A stretch of 64,000 bases of DNA from Autumnicola patrickiae (GCF_031846525.1 NZ_JAVRHM010000013.1:62001-126000), one strand, 5' to 3'. Numbered from the stretch's first letter, positions 53,221-62,819 are shown. The notes: generated by a model from the letters alone, not told the origin. Numbers and translations are program-made.

Positions 53221-53817
53221 TTATTTAAGATCTGAACTGATGAGCTTCAGGAATTCATTCCGGGTTTCTATTTTTTCAAATTGTCCTCTAAAACCCGAAG
53301 TTGTGGTAGAACTATTCTGCTTTTGTACTCCACGCATCATCATGCACATATGCTGTGCTTCAATAACGACAGCTACTCCCTTAGGCTTTAAAGTATCATT
53401 CAAACATTCCAGAATATCATGCGTTAACCGTTCCTGTACCTGTAACCTTCTTGCGAAAACATCAACAACCCGTGGTAATTTACTTAGACCCACGATTTGT
53501 CCATCAGGAATGTAAGCAATGTGTGCTTTTCCGAAAAAAGGAAGCATATGGTGTTCGCATAAAGAATAGAGTTCGATATCTTTTACCACCACCATCTCGT
53601 TGTAACCTTCCTTAAACATGGCTTCTTCCAGAATAGTTTTAGCATCCATTTCATAGCCCTGCGTTAAAAACTGCATTGCTTTTGCAGCACGTTCAGGTGT
53701 TTTTACAATACCCTCCCTTTCCGGATCCTCACCCAATTCCTTAATAATGCTTCTGAAATTATACTTCAGGTTATCTGTAACTTCCAGGTTATACTCTTCA
53801 AAAAGTTTGTACGGCAT
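53221..53817 (-). CDS. folE: GTP cyclohydrolase I
   Basis: 198 residues, normal for the zinc type. The zinc ligands C87 and H90 lie in LYSLCEHHMLPFFGKAHIAY, and the third, C158, in AQHMCMMMRGVQKQNSST. The GTP-binding GLSKLPRVVDVFARRLQVQE is intact. It makes dihydroneopterin triphosphate, the first step of folate (and tetrahydrobiopterin or queuosine precursor) synthesis. It follows msrA by 5 bp. Confidence 0.96.
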   Translation of the reverse strand: MPYKLFEEYNLEVTDNLKYNFRSIIKELGEDPEREGIVKTPERAAKAMQFLTQGYEMDAKTILEEAMFKEGYNEMVVVKDIELYSLCEHHMLPFFGKAHIAYIPDGQIVGLSKLPRVVDVFARRLQVQERLTHDILECLNDTLKPKGVAVVIEAQHMCMMMRGVQKQNSSTTTSGFRGQFEKIETRNEFLKLISSDLK

Positions 53818-53822
53818 GAGTT

Positions 53823-54368
53823 TTATTTCTTTAGTTTTCCTGAAAAATGCTCTTTCAGCTTAGTGACTTTAGGATCAATAATATATTGGCAATAAGGCTG
53901 TTGCCTATGCTGATTATAGTAATCCTGATGTTCCTGTTCTGCAACGTAAAATGGTGAAGCTTCAGTAACTTCTGTCACAATAGGATCATCAAAAACAGCT
54001 TCTTTTTCAAGATTTGCTATTACTTTCTCTGCCGTCTCTTTTTGCGCTTCAGAATTATAGAAAATCGCACTGCGATATTGAGTGCCAACGTCGTTTTGCT
54101 GCCGGTTGAGGGTTGTAGGATTGTGAGTTGCAAAAAACACCAGTAAAAGTTCTTCAAAAGAAATTTTACCAGGATCAAAGCTTATTTCAATTGCCTCTGC
54201 GTGACCTGTTCTTCCGGTAATTATTTCCCTGTATGCCGGATTTTTTATAGTACCTCCGGTAAATCCGGAAACCACTTTTTCTACTCCGTTAAGCCTTTGA
54301 AAAACAGCTTCGGTACACCAAAAACATCCGCCTGCCAATGTAGCTGTTTCTAATTCTTTATTTTCCAT
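53823..54368 (-). CDS. msrA: Peptide-methionine (S)-S-oxide reductase
   Basis: 181 residues, a standalone MsrA. The catalytic motif GGCFWCTEAVF holds the nucleophile C15 with C18 as likely resolving cysteine. GFTGGTIKNPAY and GHAEAIEISFDPGKISFEEL are also diagnostic. It repairs methionine sulfoxide in proteins. There is no signal peptide, so it is cytoplasmic. It heads the msrA-folE unit, divergent from an ABC ATPase gene 228 bp away; that gap shows no clear site. Confidence 0.96.
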   Translation of the reverse strand: MENKELETATLAGGCFWCTEAVFQRLNGVEKVVSGFTGGTIKNPAYREIITGRTGHAEAIEISFDPGKISFEELLLVFFATHNPTTLNRQQNDVGTQYRSAIFYNSEAQKETAEKVIANLEKEAVFDDPIVTEVTEASPFYVAEQEHQDYYNQHRQQPYCQYIIDPKVTKLKEHFSGKLKK

Positions 54369-54596
54369 CTAATATTTTTTTTGTTTAGCTAATTTAATGT
54401 AATAATAAACAAAATATTTTATGTTTAACTTTAAATTTAGTCCTCTTTAATTCTGTAATTCAAAACCCATTCCATAAATTGATAACAATCACTATCTTGA
54501 AAAAACTTAGTGATCGGCAACAGGAAACTATAATTCCCAAGTTAATGTTGCCGTTTCTTTACAATTTGGGTACTTTTCCATCTTTTAAAAGAAAAA

Positions 54597-55256
54597 ATGA
54601 TCTCAGCGAATAACATTCATAAATATTACGGAGACCTTCATGTTCTAAAAGGTGTAAATCTTCATATTAAAAAAGGGGAAATTGTATCTATTGTAGGTGC
54701 TTCCGGTGCAGGAAAAACCACTCTCTTACAAATATTAGGGACGTTGGAGAGACCAGAAAAAGACAAGGGTTCAGAATTGACAATTAATGATGTGAAAATC
54801 GATAAGTTGTCTTCCAAAGAGCTTTCCCGTTTCCGGAATAAGCACGTTGGTTTCATTTTTCAGTTTAACCAGCTTTTACCCGAATTCACCGCCCTGGAAA
54901 ATATCTGCATCCCAGCTTATATTCAAAACAAATCTAAGACAGAAGCCGAGAAAAGAGCAATGGAACTCCTTAGCTTCCTGGGACTAGAAAATCGCGCCAG
55001 TCATAAACCGGGAGAACTTAGTGGCGGGGAACAACAACGCATTGCGGTTGCCCGGGCTCTTGTTAATAATCCCGCGGTGATCTTTGCAGATGAACCTTCG
55101 GGAAACCTGGACAGTGAATCTGCCGAGAATCTTCACAAATTGTTTTTTAGATTAAGGGATGAATTTGACCAGACGTTTGTGATTGTCACCCATAACGAAG
55201 AACTCGCCGATATGGCAGACCGAAAGCTTTCTATGGTGGACGGCGAAATTGTATAA
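54597..55256 (+). CDS. LolD-like ABC transporter ATP-binding protein
   Basis: 219 residues. Walker A GASGAGKTT (residues 34-42), Q-loop FQFNQLLPEFTALEN, signature LSGGEQQRIAVARAL, Walker B VIFADEPSGNLD and H-loop VTHNEE are all present. The FQFNQLLPEFTALENI wording and the size place it with LolD/MacB-type ATPases that drive lipoprotein release or export. No permease gene adjoins it, so its partner must be encoded elsewhere. It lies 20 bp before the TIGR02757 gene. Confidence 0.88.
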   Translation: MISANNIHKYYGDLHVLKGVNLHIKKGEIVSIVGASGAGKTTLLQILGTLERPEKDKGSELTINDVKIDKLSSKELSRFRNKHVGFIFQFNQLLPEFTALENICIPAYIQNKSKTEAEKRAMELLSFLGLENRASHKPGELSGGEQQRIAVARALVNNPAVIFADEPSGNLDSESAENLHKLFFRLRDEFDQTFVIVTHNEELADMADRKLSMVDGEIV

Positions 55257-55276
55257 TTTGAAAAAATTATTCTAAA

Positions 55277-56041
55277 TTGAAGAAAAGTGAGCTAAAATCT
55301 TTCCTTGATTTTAAGGCTGAACAATATAATACTCCGGAATTTATTGCAACAGATCCGGTTCAGATTCCGCACCAATTTTCTAAGAAAGAAGATATCGAAA
55401 TTGCAGGTTTTTTGACTTCCACCATAGCCTGGGGAAATAGAAAAAGTATTCTGAACAATGCCAATAGGCTGATGGACCTTCTGGAAAGGAGTCCACACGA
55501 TTTCGTCATGAATCATTCTGAAGACGACCTCGGTAAAATGGCAAATTTCGTACATCGAACCTTTAATGGACTGGATCTGCAATACTTTATTAAAGCCCTT
55601 CAGCATATCTATTTAAAGCATTCGGGCATAGAAAATGTATTTACCACATACGCTGAAGCAGAAAGTCTTCAGCCTGCGATCCATCAATTCAAGAAGATCT
55701 TTTTTGAACTTCCTCATCTGCCAAGAACCGAGAAACATGTAAGCGATCCTCTAAAAAATTCCGCAGCAAAAAGAATTAATATGTATTTGCGGTGGATGGT
55801 GCGGAACGATAACGCCGGAGTAGATTTTGGAATATGGAAAAATATACAGTCTTCCCAGCTTTCCTGCCCTTTAGATGTACATTCGGGTAATGTTGCCAGG
55901 AAATTAAAACTGCTCAAAAGAAAGCAAAATGACGCTAAAGCCCTGCTGGAACTCGATACTGCCTTGCGAAAAATGGATGCAGTAGATCCTGTGAAATACG
56001 ATTTTGCTCTTTTTGGATTAGGCGTATTTGAAAAATATTAA
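55277..56041 (+). CDS. TIGR02757 family protein (DUF2400), TTG start
   Basis: 254 residues from TTG 55277; no nearby ATG fits the length. Family marks are PVQIPHQFSKKEDIEIAGFL, ILNNANRLMDLLERSPHDFV, KRINMYLRWMVRNDNAGVDF and CPLDVHSGNVARKLKLLKRK. The fold resembles HhH DNA glycosylases by those motifs (the LDVHSG part aligns with the VDTH of Nth), but activity is not established. Cotranscribed with the ABC ATPase. Confidence 0.85.
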   Translation: MKKSELKSFLDFKAEQYNTPEFIATDPVQIPHQFSKKEDIEIAGFLTSTIAWGNRKSILNNANRLMDLLERSPHDFVMNHSEDDLGKMANFVHRTFNGLDLQYFIKALQHIYLKHSGIENVFTTYAEAESLQPAIHQFKKIFFELPHLPRTEKHVSDPLKNSAAKRINMYLRWMVRNDNAGVDFGIWKNIQSSQLSCPLDVHSGNVARKLKLLKRKQNDAKALLELDTALRKMDAVDPVKYDFALFGLGVFEKY

Positions 56042-56109
56042 GTTAACAATTGCTTAACATTTTTAAGTATATTTGTGACAATAAATATTTAGACCAATTT
56101 CCTGATTAC

Positions 56110-57318
56110 ATGATTCATCCTCCTGTTCCTCATAACGAAAAAGAGCGACTAAAGGCTCTTCACAATTTAAATATCATAAATTCTGATCCTGAGGAGTGTT
56201 TCGATAATATAACTGAACTGGCTTCTTACATTTGTAATATGCCAATTTCTATGATTACTCTTGTCGATGAAACGAGACAATGGTTTAAATCGAAAACAGG
56301 AACAGATATGTGCGATTCAGACAGGGATGTTTCTTTTTGCAGTCATGCAATCCTTGAACCTCAAAACTTTATGGAAGTAGAAGATACTCATAAAGATCCA
56401 CGTTTTCATGATAACCCTTTAGCAAATGATGGGGATAATCCTATTAGATACTACGGCGGAATGCCGTTGCTAAATAGCGCCGGGATGGCATTAGGTACCC
56501 TCTGCGTTATAGATACTAAAGTCAACAAGCTAAATGAACATCAAATAAAAGCATTAAAGGCACTTGCAAAGCAGGTAGAAACACTTTTTGAAGCCAGGTA
56601 TAAAAATTTCCTGCTGGAAGAAGCTCGTAAGGATCTGGATGATCACAATACGCTCCTAAAAGATTTTGCAGGAGTCGTCTCGCATGATATGAAGATGCCT
56701 CTGGCCAATATGGTCCTTACTGCCGATGTGATTAAAAAAAAATACGGGCACCTACTGGGAGAAGATGGAAAAAAATATCTCGACCAGCTTAAGAGATCTG
56801 GATTAAATCTTAGCGATTATATTACAGGAATCCTGAATCATTACGAAAGTGAGAAGTTGGCCAACACAGCAACAGAAGAAATTGATCTCCATAATCTTCT
56901 GGAAGACATCATTGATCTTTTAGGGATTGAAGAAGATTGCGAGATTAATTTCCCAAAGAAAAACGTGAATATTAAAATAAACCGTGCAGCACTTGAACAA
57001 ATTTTTTTAAACCTTATAAGTAACAGTCTTAAATACAATAATAAAGAAAGGATTATTATAGATATAGGTTTTGAAAAACAAGGTGATTTTTATGTTTTTA
57101 CCGTAGAAGATAATGGCATTGGCGTAAAACAAGAAGAACAAAAGGAAATATTTAAGCTTTTCTCCACCCTTTCTATATTGGATAGAAAAGGAAACAAAGG
57201 TCATGGGATTGGTCTCACAACTGTTAAAAAATTGGTAACAAATCTTGGAGGCACTGTTAAAATCAAGTCAGAGTTAGAAAAAGGAACTAAATTTACTTTT
57301 ACTGTACAGGCAACTTAA
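56110..57318 (+). CDS. GAF-domain sensor histidine kinase (first of a tandem pair)
   Basis: 402 residues from ATG 56110; a TTG at 56050 would add 20 residues of no clear meaning. The GAF domain (about residues 25-165) keeps its ligand-pocket motif SFCSHAI and GMPLLNSAGMALGTLCVIDT. The kinase core has H192 in VVSHDMKMPLAN, N-box NLISNSLKYNN, G1 VEDNGIGV and G2 GHGIGLTTVKKLV. No transmembrane helix is seen, so it is cytoplasmic. No response regulator lies nearby. The 411-residue kinase gene that follows is a related copy. Confidence 0.87.
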   Translation: MIHPPVPHNEKERLKALHNLNIINSDPEECFDNITELASYICNMPISMITLVDETRQWFKSKTGTDMCDSDRDVSFCSHAILEPQNFMEVEDTHKDPRFHDNPLANDGDNPIRYYGGMPLLNSAGMALGTLCVIDTKVNKLNEHQIKALKALAKQVETLFEARYKNFLLEEARKDLDDHNTLLKDFAGVVSHDMKMPLANMVLTADVIKKKYGHLLGEDGKKYLDQLKRSGLNLSDYITGILNHYESEKLANTATEEIDLHNLLEDIIDLLGIEEDCEINFPKKNVNIKINRAALEQIFLNLISNSLKYNNKERIIIDIGFEKQGDFYVFTVEDNGIGVKQEEQKEIFKLFSTLSILDRKGNKGHGIGLTTVKKLVTNLGGTVKIKSELEKGTKFTFTVQAT

Positions 57319-57386
57319 GTTCTGAAATCCCCTACATTTTGTTTTTATAGTTGCTCAGTAATAAACGCTTGGCAATAAATTGGGGT

Positions 57387-58586
57387 ATGAATTATAAAAC
57401 TTTTACAAAAAATAAAAAAAACCGGTCTTCTTTAGCGGAATATAAGTTTGTAAAACGTGAAGTTGATAAAGATTATGATGAGCTCACTTTCCTGGCTGCT
57501 CAAATTTGTAAATTCCCCATAGCTCAAATAGGAATTTTAGGCAAAAAGAATCTCTGGTTTAAATCTATATATGGAGCAGTTTTAGCTGAAATTCCTTTAA
57601 AAGATTCTTTCTTTGAGGAAATTATTCAAAATCCTGGAGAAGTATCTGTCTTCTTGAAAAAAAATGCCCCTGAAGATTTTCAGAAGTTGGAAAAACATTA
57701 CCAGAAGGATCTTGAGTTTTACGCAAGTATTCCTCTTTTAAGTCCTAAAGGTGAAGTTATTGCTATATTTAGTGTTCTGGACACCCAGGCACGGGAACTT
57801 TCAGATTCTCAGAAACATTCCTTAAAGGCCATTGCTAACCAAACGCTCCATCTCTTCGAATATAGAAAGCAAAACAACAAGCTCTCCCAGGTTCAGAAAA
57901 AATTAAAACAGAAGTATCACGAACTGGAAAAGTTTACCAGCGTTGTGTCCCACGATATCAAGTCTCCATTGGCAAATATTATTTCCCTTTCTGAACTTTT
58001 AAAAGAAGAAAATGAAGGCAAGTTGGATGCGGAAACTTCGCAATACCTCCAGTTTCTAGTTGAATCTTCTTATTCCCTGCGAAATTATGTAGATGGTATC
58101 CTTGGATATTACCGCAGTGATCATATTAGCGAAAAAGATTTTGAAAATGTTGATCTTGAAGAATTACTGAAGAAAGTTTCAGATCTCTACCAGGTTTCCG
58201 AAAATATTGAAATTACATATCCTAAAAATGTCACGCTTCACAACGTCAACAAATCTGCTTTAACGCAGGTGTTTATGAACCTGGTCAACAATGCGCTCAA
58301 ATACAATAACAAGGATACAAGGCGTATTCATATAGAATTCCGGGAAACCGGAGAATTTTACTTCTTTGAGGTTAACGACAATGGAAACGGTATTTCCAGG
58401 GAGAACCTTGAGAAGATATTTAACTTGTTTACAACTTTAGATACGACCGACAGGGATGGCAATCCCGGCAGTGGTATTGGCCTCGCCACAGTCAAGAAAC
58501 TTGTGGAAAATATGCAGGGTAAAATTGAAGTAGATTCCACTCCTGGCATTGGCAGCAGTTTTCAATTCAAAATAAGACGTATTTAG
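57387..58586 (+). CDS. Sensor histidine kinase with degenerate GAF domain (second of a tandem pair)
   Basis: 399 residues from ATG 57387; TTG 57351 is an alternative. It aligns with the preceding kinase over its whole length: H189 in VVSHDIKSPLANIISL, N-box NLVNNALKYNN, G1 VNDNGNGI and G2 GSGIGLATVKKLV are all intact. The GAF part (LAAQICKFPIAQIGIL, SIPLLSPKGEVIAIFSVLDT) has lost the SFCSHAI pocket motif of its partner, so it probably senses something else or nothing. It is 69 bp after the first kinase. Confidence 0.85.
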   Translation: MNYKTFTKNKKNRSSLAEYKFVKREVDKDYDELTFLAAQICKFPIAQIGILGKKNLWFKSIYGAVLAEIPLKDSFFEEIIQNPGEVSVFLKKNAPEDFQKLEKHYQKDLEFYASIPLLSPKGEVIAIFSVLDTQARELSDSQKHSLKAIANQTLHLFEYRKQNNKLSQVQKKLKQKYHELEKFTSVVSHDIKSPLANIISLSELLKEENEGKLDAETSQYLQFLVESSYSLRNYVDGILGYYRSDHISEKDFENVDLEELLKKVSDLYQVSENIEITYPKNVTLHNVNKSALTQVFMNLVNNALKYNNKDTRRIHIEFRETGEFYFFEVNDNGNGISRENLEKIFNLFTTLDTTDRDGNPGSGIGLATVKKLVENMQGKIEVDSTPGIGSSFQFKIRRI

Positions 58587-58623
58587 AACAAGCTTACCGG
58601 GATCAAATCTGGTTTTCATTTCC

Positions 58624-58631
58624 TATATTTG
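58624..58631 (+). promoter_or_regulatory. -7 element for the BatA gene
   Basis: TATATTTG, 19 bp before the ATG at 58651. Confidence 0.45.
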
Positions 58632-58650
58632 ACAAACATTCAGGCCGAGC

Positions 58651-60579
58651 ATGTATTTTAAGTACCCGGAACTTCTTTTTGCCCTTTTCCTACTCATCAT
58701 TCCCATTATCGTCCATCTTTTCCAGCTTCGGAAATTTCAGAAGGAAGATTTTACCAATGTGAGATTCCTGAAGAAGATTTCCCGACAAACCCGAAAAAGT
58801 TCGAGGTTAAAAAAGTGGCTGGTGCTTACATCGAGGTTACTGGCACTCGCTTTCCTGATTTTCGCTTTTGCCCAGCCTTACCTCCCCGCCTCTTCTAAAG
58901 CTTTTGAAACAAAAAGTTCATTAATTTACCTGGACAATTCCTTTAGTATGCAGGCTACAGGTCAAAGAGGCCAACTATTACCGGCTGCCATTCAGAATCT
59001 TCTGGAAAATTTACCTCAAGAAGAAAACCTCAATTTGCTCACCAATGACGAGGAATATTTAAATATCGAAGCAACGGAAATTAGGAATATTTTACAGAAC
59101 CTGGATTACACCGCTACTCCAATAGAATTTGAAAACTTAAAATTGAGAGCAGAAAACTTTTTTCAGGAGAATCCTGCAGATGAGATGGAGCTGGTCATCC
59201 TTTCAGACTTACAGCAGAATTCCGGGTTTCCTGCAAAGCCTGATGCCGAAAACTTCAATTTTCGACTTGTCCCCTATCAGCCAAAGAATATTTCCAACAT
59301 CAGCCTGGATTCCACTTTTATTGCTGAACGGAATCTCGAAAACATCAGTTTAAAAGTCCAATTGAGTACCTCTGCCAGTCGTGAAGAGCAAATTCCGGTA
59401 TCGATAATGGCCGGAGACGAACTTTTAGGAAAATCTGCAGTGAAATTCAGCGAAAATAATCAGGCAGAAGTTGTTTTTACGCTTCCGAATGGTCCAATTG
59501 ATAACGGCAGAATAGAAATTGAAGATACCGGACTCCAATACGACAACGAATTGTTTTTCAGTATATCGAAAATTGTCAAAATTAAGGCTGCCCTTATTTC
59601 TGAAAATTCCGATTCTTTTTTGAAAAGGATTTACACTGAACCGGAATTTGAGCTGGTGGTTTTTCCTTTTGCAGGTATAGATTATAATCAGCTTTCTGGT
59701 TCGCAGCTCATAATTTTAGACGAAATGGAAGAAATTAGCCCTTCCCTTTCCACAATTCTTCAGAAAAGAATGGATGAAGGAGCAATTGTGGTGCTTATAC
59801 CTTCAGTTAATGCAGAAATTACCTCCTACAACGCATTTTTAAGAAATTCCGGTGCACCCACGTTTGAAACCCTTCAAAGTGAGGAGCGAAAAATAACAAA
59901 TATCGGCTTTGAACACCCTCTTTACGCTTCGGTTTTTGAAGAACAGGTGGAGAATTTTGAGTATCCTTCGGTGCAGTCATATTTCTCCTTAAACAGACCA
60001 GGATCACCTGTTTTACAGTTTCAGGATAACGCTCCTTTTCTTACTCAGAGCGACCGGTTATTCATTTTTACTTCAGCATTAGGGTCGAAAATTGGCAATT
60101 TTCAGCAGTCACCTATAGTGGTTCCTACTTTTTACAACATGGGAAGAATGGCACTGCAATCAAGAAAAATATACTACGAAATTGGTAAAAATAACAGTAT
60201 TGATATCTCAGTAACTTCAGAAAATGACGAAGTTGTTCATATTACTTCCGAAGAAGAAAATTTTATTCCGCAGCAACAGTCTTTTTCAGAAAAAATTCAG
60301 ATAAATACTTCTGAAATACCCACCGTGGCCGGAAATTATCAAATTGAATACAAAACTGAAAATGTTGGCCACTTAAGCTATAATTATGATCGCAGCGAAA
60401 GCGAATTGAATTATTTAGACCCTGAAAATCTCGAAAATGTCCAAATTTTCGCCAACATCAGCGAATATTTTGAAAGTACAAATGCAGTACGGCAAATCAC
60501 GGCACTTTGGAAATGGTTTGTTATTTTTGCACTACTATTTCTAATCGTGGAAATGCTCCTGTTAAAATACCTTAAATGA
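58651..60579 (+). CDS. BatA-domain protein with VWA-like region
   Basis: 642 residues. The N-terminus is the BatA signature (KYPELLFALFLLIIPIIVHLFQLRK, two short membrane helices to residue 75), followed by a VWA-like segment (SLIYLDNSFSMQATGQRGQL, with the DNSxS metal-site form) and VILSDLQQNSGFPAKPDA. A large beta-rich extracytoplasmic part follows and a C-terminal helix (WFVIFALLFLIVEMLLLK) anchors it. Bat proteins belong to aerotolerance-type operons, but here there is no batB-E cluster. Its last codon overlaps the dihydroorotase start (ATGA), so the two are translationally coupled. Confidence 0.87.
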   Translation: MYFKYPELLFALFLLIIPIIVHLFQLRKFQKEDFTNVRFLKKISRQTRKSSRLKKWLVLTSRLLALAFLIFAFAQPYLPASSKAFETKSSLIYLDNSFSMQATGQRGQLLPAAIQNLLENLPQEENLNLLTNDEEYLNIEATEIRNILQNLDYTATPIEFENLKLRAENFFQENPADEMELVILSDLQQNSGFPAKPDAENFNFRLVPYQPKNISNISLDSTFIAERNLENISLKVQLSTSASREEQIPVSIMAGDELLGKSAVKFSENNQAEVVFTLPNGPIDNGRIEIEDTGLQYDNELFFSISKIVKIKAALISENSDSFLKRIYTEPEFELVVFPFAGIDYNQLSGSQLIILDEMEEISPSLSTILQKRMDEGAIVVLIPSVNAEITSYNAFLRNSGAPTFETLQSEERKITNIGFEHPLYASVFEEQVENFEYPSVQSYFSLNRPGSPVLQFQDNAPFLTQSDRLFIFTSALGSKIGNFQQSPIVVPTFYNMGRMALQSRKIYYEIGKNNSIDISVTSENDEVVHITSEEENFIPQQQSFSEKIQINTSEIPTVAGNYQIEYKTENVGHLSYNYDRSESELNYLDPENLENVQIFANISEYFESTNAVRQITALWKWFVIFALLFLIVEMLLLKYLK

Positions 60580-61826
60580 AGCTACTCATAAAATCGGCCA
60601 CAGTTGTCGATAAAGACTCAGATTTTAATAACAAGAAGGTTGATATATTCATCAAGGATGGAGTTATCAAAAAGATTGGAACTGCGCTGAAGGAGAAGGC
60701 AGACAAGGAAATCTATAAAGAGAATCTGCACGTTTCCAGGGGCTGGTTTGACAGTAGTGTGAGTTTTGGAGAACCAGGATTTGAGGAGCGCGAAACCATC
60801 GCTAACGGACTCGATACTGCAGGAAAAAGCGGATTCACCACCGTATGCGTTAACCCCGATACTTCGCCTGTAATCGACAATAACAGCGCGGTAAACTCCT
60901 TGATTTCAAAAGCTGCGAAGAATCCGGTAAAGCTGGTGCCTACAGGTGCTTTAACGGTAAAAAGTAAAGGCCTGGACCTGGCGGAGCTTTATGATATGAA
61001 ACAGGCCGGAGCGGCTTCTTTCGGAGATTATAAAAGTGCCGTCAGAAATCCGAATCTTTTAAAAATCGCCCTGCAATACGCTCAGAATTTTGATGCGCTG
61101 GTGCAATCATTTCCGCAGGAGAATAAAATTGCCGGGAGCGGACAGGTTAATGAACATCATAACAGCACTTCGCTAGGATTAAAAGGTATCCCAAATCTTG
61201 CGGAAGAACTCCAGATTGCCAGGGATTTATACATTCTTGAATACACTGGCGGGAAACTCCATATTCCCACCATTTCAACAGAAAAGTCGGTTAAACTAAT
61301 TAAAGATGCCAAGAAAAAGGGTCTGGACGTAACCTGTAGTGTTGCCATTCATAACCTGATTTTCACAGATGAACTGCTGAAGGAATTTGATACCAGCTCC
61401 AAAGTTTTGCCCCCTCTAAGGACTGCAAAAGACATAAAAGCGCTCATAAAAGGGATTAAAGACGGTACGATAGATATGGTCACCAGCGACCATCAGCCTA
61501 TTGATATTGAACATAAAAAAGTAGAATTTGAAAATGCTTCCTATGGAACTATTGGTCTTGAGTCTGCTTTTGGCGCATTGATGAATATATTTTCTACAGA
61601 AGAAGCTATTGCGCTTCTTACTTCAGGAAAAAGCAGATTCAACATAAGCGAATCTGGAATTAAAGAAGGAGAAAAGGTAAATCTGAGTCTTTTTACTACG
61701 AATGACCAATATAAATTCTCCGGAGAAAATATTTTTTCCACTTCCCGAAACAGCATTTTCCTTGGCCATCAGCTAAAAGGAAAGGCCTACGGAATAATTA
61801 CCGAAAATGGCCAAATCACGTTCTGA
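60576..61826 (+). CDS. Dihydroorotase homologue lacking metal-binding histidines
   Basis: 416 residues. The amidohydrolase fold is clear (GEPGFEERETIANGLDTAGK, TTVCVNPDTSPVID, LHIPTISTEKSVKLIKDAKK, MVTSDHQPID). The HxH of active dihydroorotases is replaced: residues 59-65 read DSSVSFG where DxHxHxR is expected. The second histidine of the LHIxHVST motif is threonine (T232). D305/H306 remain. The enzyme is therefore probably inactive, like the PyrC' partner of aspartate transcarbamoylase, or binds rather than hydrolyses. It overlaps batA by 4 bp. A functional pyrC is presumably elsewhere. Confidence 0.85.
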   Translation: MKLLIKSATVVDKDSDFNNKKVDIFIKDGVIKKIGTALKEKADKEIYKENLHVSRGWFDSSVSFGEPGFEERETIANGLDTAGKSGFTTVCVNPDTSPVIDNNSAVNSLISKAAKNPVKLVPTGALTVKSKGLDLAELYDMKQAGAASFGDYKSAVRNPNLLKIALQYAQNFDALVQSFPQENKIAGSGQVNEHHNSTSLGLKGIPNLAEELQIARDLYILEYTGGKLHIPTISTEKSVKLIKDAKKKGLDVTCSVAIHNLIFTDELLKEFDTSSKVLPPLRTAKDIKALIKGIKDGTIDMVTSDHQPIDIEHKKVEFENASYGTIGLESAFGALMNIFSTEEAIALLTSGKSRFNISESGIKEGEKVNLSLFTTNDQYKFSGENIFSTSRNSIFLGHQLKGKAYGIITENGQITF

Positions 61827-61848
61827 ATTTAACAGTAGATTTTTAAGT

Positions 61849-62163
61849 ATGAAAGAAGGAAAATTGGCAGCAATTGCAGCCTATATCACAATTATAGGAA
61901 CTATAGTTGCTTACTTTATGAACCTCGAAAAAAAGGACACCGTCGCGAGTTTCCATATCAGGCAGGCGCTTGGCACCCATATATTATTTTATCTCATGGG
62001 AATACTGGCTTCTATGTTCACCGGCTATATGATCCCGACAGCCTTTTATATTTTCGTACTGGTTCTTTGGGCTTACGGTCTGATAATTGCAATAAAGGGA
62101 GAACAAAAAGAAACGCCTCTGGTTGGTGGTTTCTTTCAAAAAATATTTAAAAGTATTACTTAA
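61849..62163 (+). CDS. Small membrane protein, DUF4870/Tic20-like
   Basis: 104 residues from ATG 61849; the frame is open to 61807, but that start lies inside the preceding gene and would precede no sensible start. Three hydrophobic helices (about 8-26, 45-65 and 69-85) carry EGKLAAIAAYITIIGTIVAY, FHIRQALGTHILFY and FVLVLWAYGLIIAIKGEQKE. The FHxRQALG motif between helices is typical of DUF4870/Tic20-like proteins. Function unknown. Its stop overlaps the esterase start (TAATG). Confidence 0.72.
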   Translation: MKEGKLAAIAAYITIIGTIVAYFMNLEKKDTVASFHIRQALGTHILFYLMGILASMFTGYMIPTAFYIFVLVLWAYGLIIAIKGEQKETPLVGGFFQKIFKSIT

Positions 62164-62819
62164 TGAAGACTGCAGAATTATCATTACACCATCTTATAAA
62201 ACCTTCTACCAAAACTGAAAAAGCTCCGCTGGCAATCATGCTCCATGGTTATGGAAGCAATGAAAATGACTTGTTTTCTTTCGCAGGGGAACTTCCCGAA
62301 GAATTATTTGTTATTTCTGTGCGCGCACCACATCCAATGCAACCTTCGGGAAATGCATGGTTTGCTATTCACTGGAATAATACAAACGGAAAATTCAGTG
62401 ATGAAAATCAGGCGCGCGAATCCCGGGAAACGATTTCCCGGTTTATAGATGAAGCTGTGGCTGCTTATCCTGTAGATCCCGACAATGTTACCTTGATAGG
62501 TTTTAGCCAGGGAACTATTTTAAGTTATGCGGTAAGCTTGTCTTATCCTGAAAAGGTAAAAAATGTAGTTGCCCTGAGTGGGTATGTTAACGAAGGTCTT
62601 ATAAAAGAAGGTTACGACAAAAACGATTTCTCCCATTTGTCATTTTACTGTTCCCATGGTACGCAGGACCAGGTTCTACCCGTGCAATGGGCAAGAAGGA
62701 CAAAGCCTTTTCTCGATAATCTGAAAATCGAAAATGTTTATTCTGAATTTCCTGTAGGTCACGGTGTGGCTCCGCAAAACTTTTTTGAATTACAGGAGTG
62801 GTTAAAAAAGAGGATCTAA
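62163..62819 (+). CDS. Carboxylesterase/phospholipase, alpha/beta hydrolase
   Basis: 218 residues. The triad is visible: nucleophile serine in TLIGFSQGTILSYA, aspartate in CSHGTQDQVLPVQWA and histidine in EFPVGHGVAPQNF. The HGYGSNENDLFSF opening is typical of the phospholipase/carboxylesterase family. No signal peptide, so cytoplasmic. It overlaps the preceding gene by one base and converges on the next gene with a 3-bp overlap of coding ends. Confidence 0.9.
   Translation: MKTAELSLHHLIKPSTKTEKAPLAIMLHGYGSNENDLFSFAGELPEELFVISVRAPHPMQPSGNAWFAIHWNNTNGKFSDENQARESRETISRFIDEAVAAYPVDPDNVTLIGFSQGTILSYAVSLSYPEKVKNVVALSGYVNEGLIKEGYDKNDFSHLSFYCSHGTQDQVLPVQWARRTKPFLDNLKIENVYSEFPVGHGVAPQNFFELQEWLKKRI

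Noticed and set aside
60080..60106. GTCGAAAATTGGCAATTTTC in the BatA gene
   Set aside because: Similar to the dispersed repeat, but it is in a conserved coding frame and diverges in the middle; likely chance.
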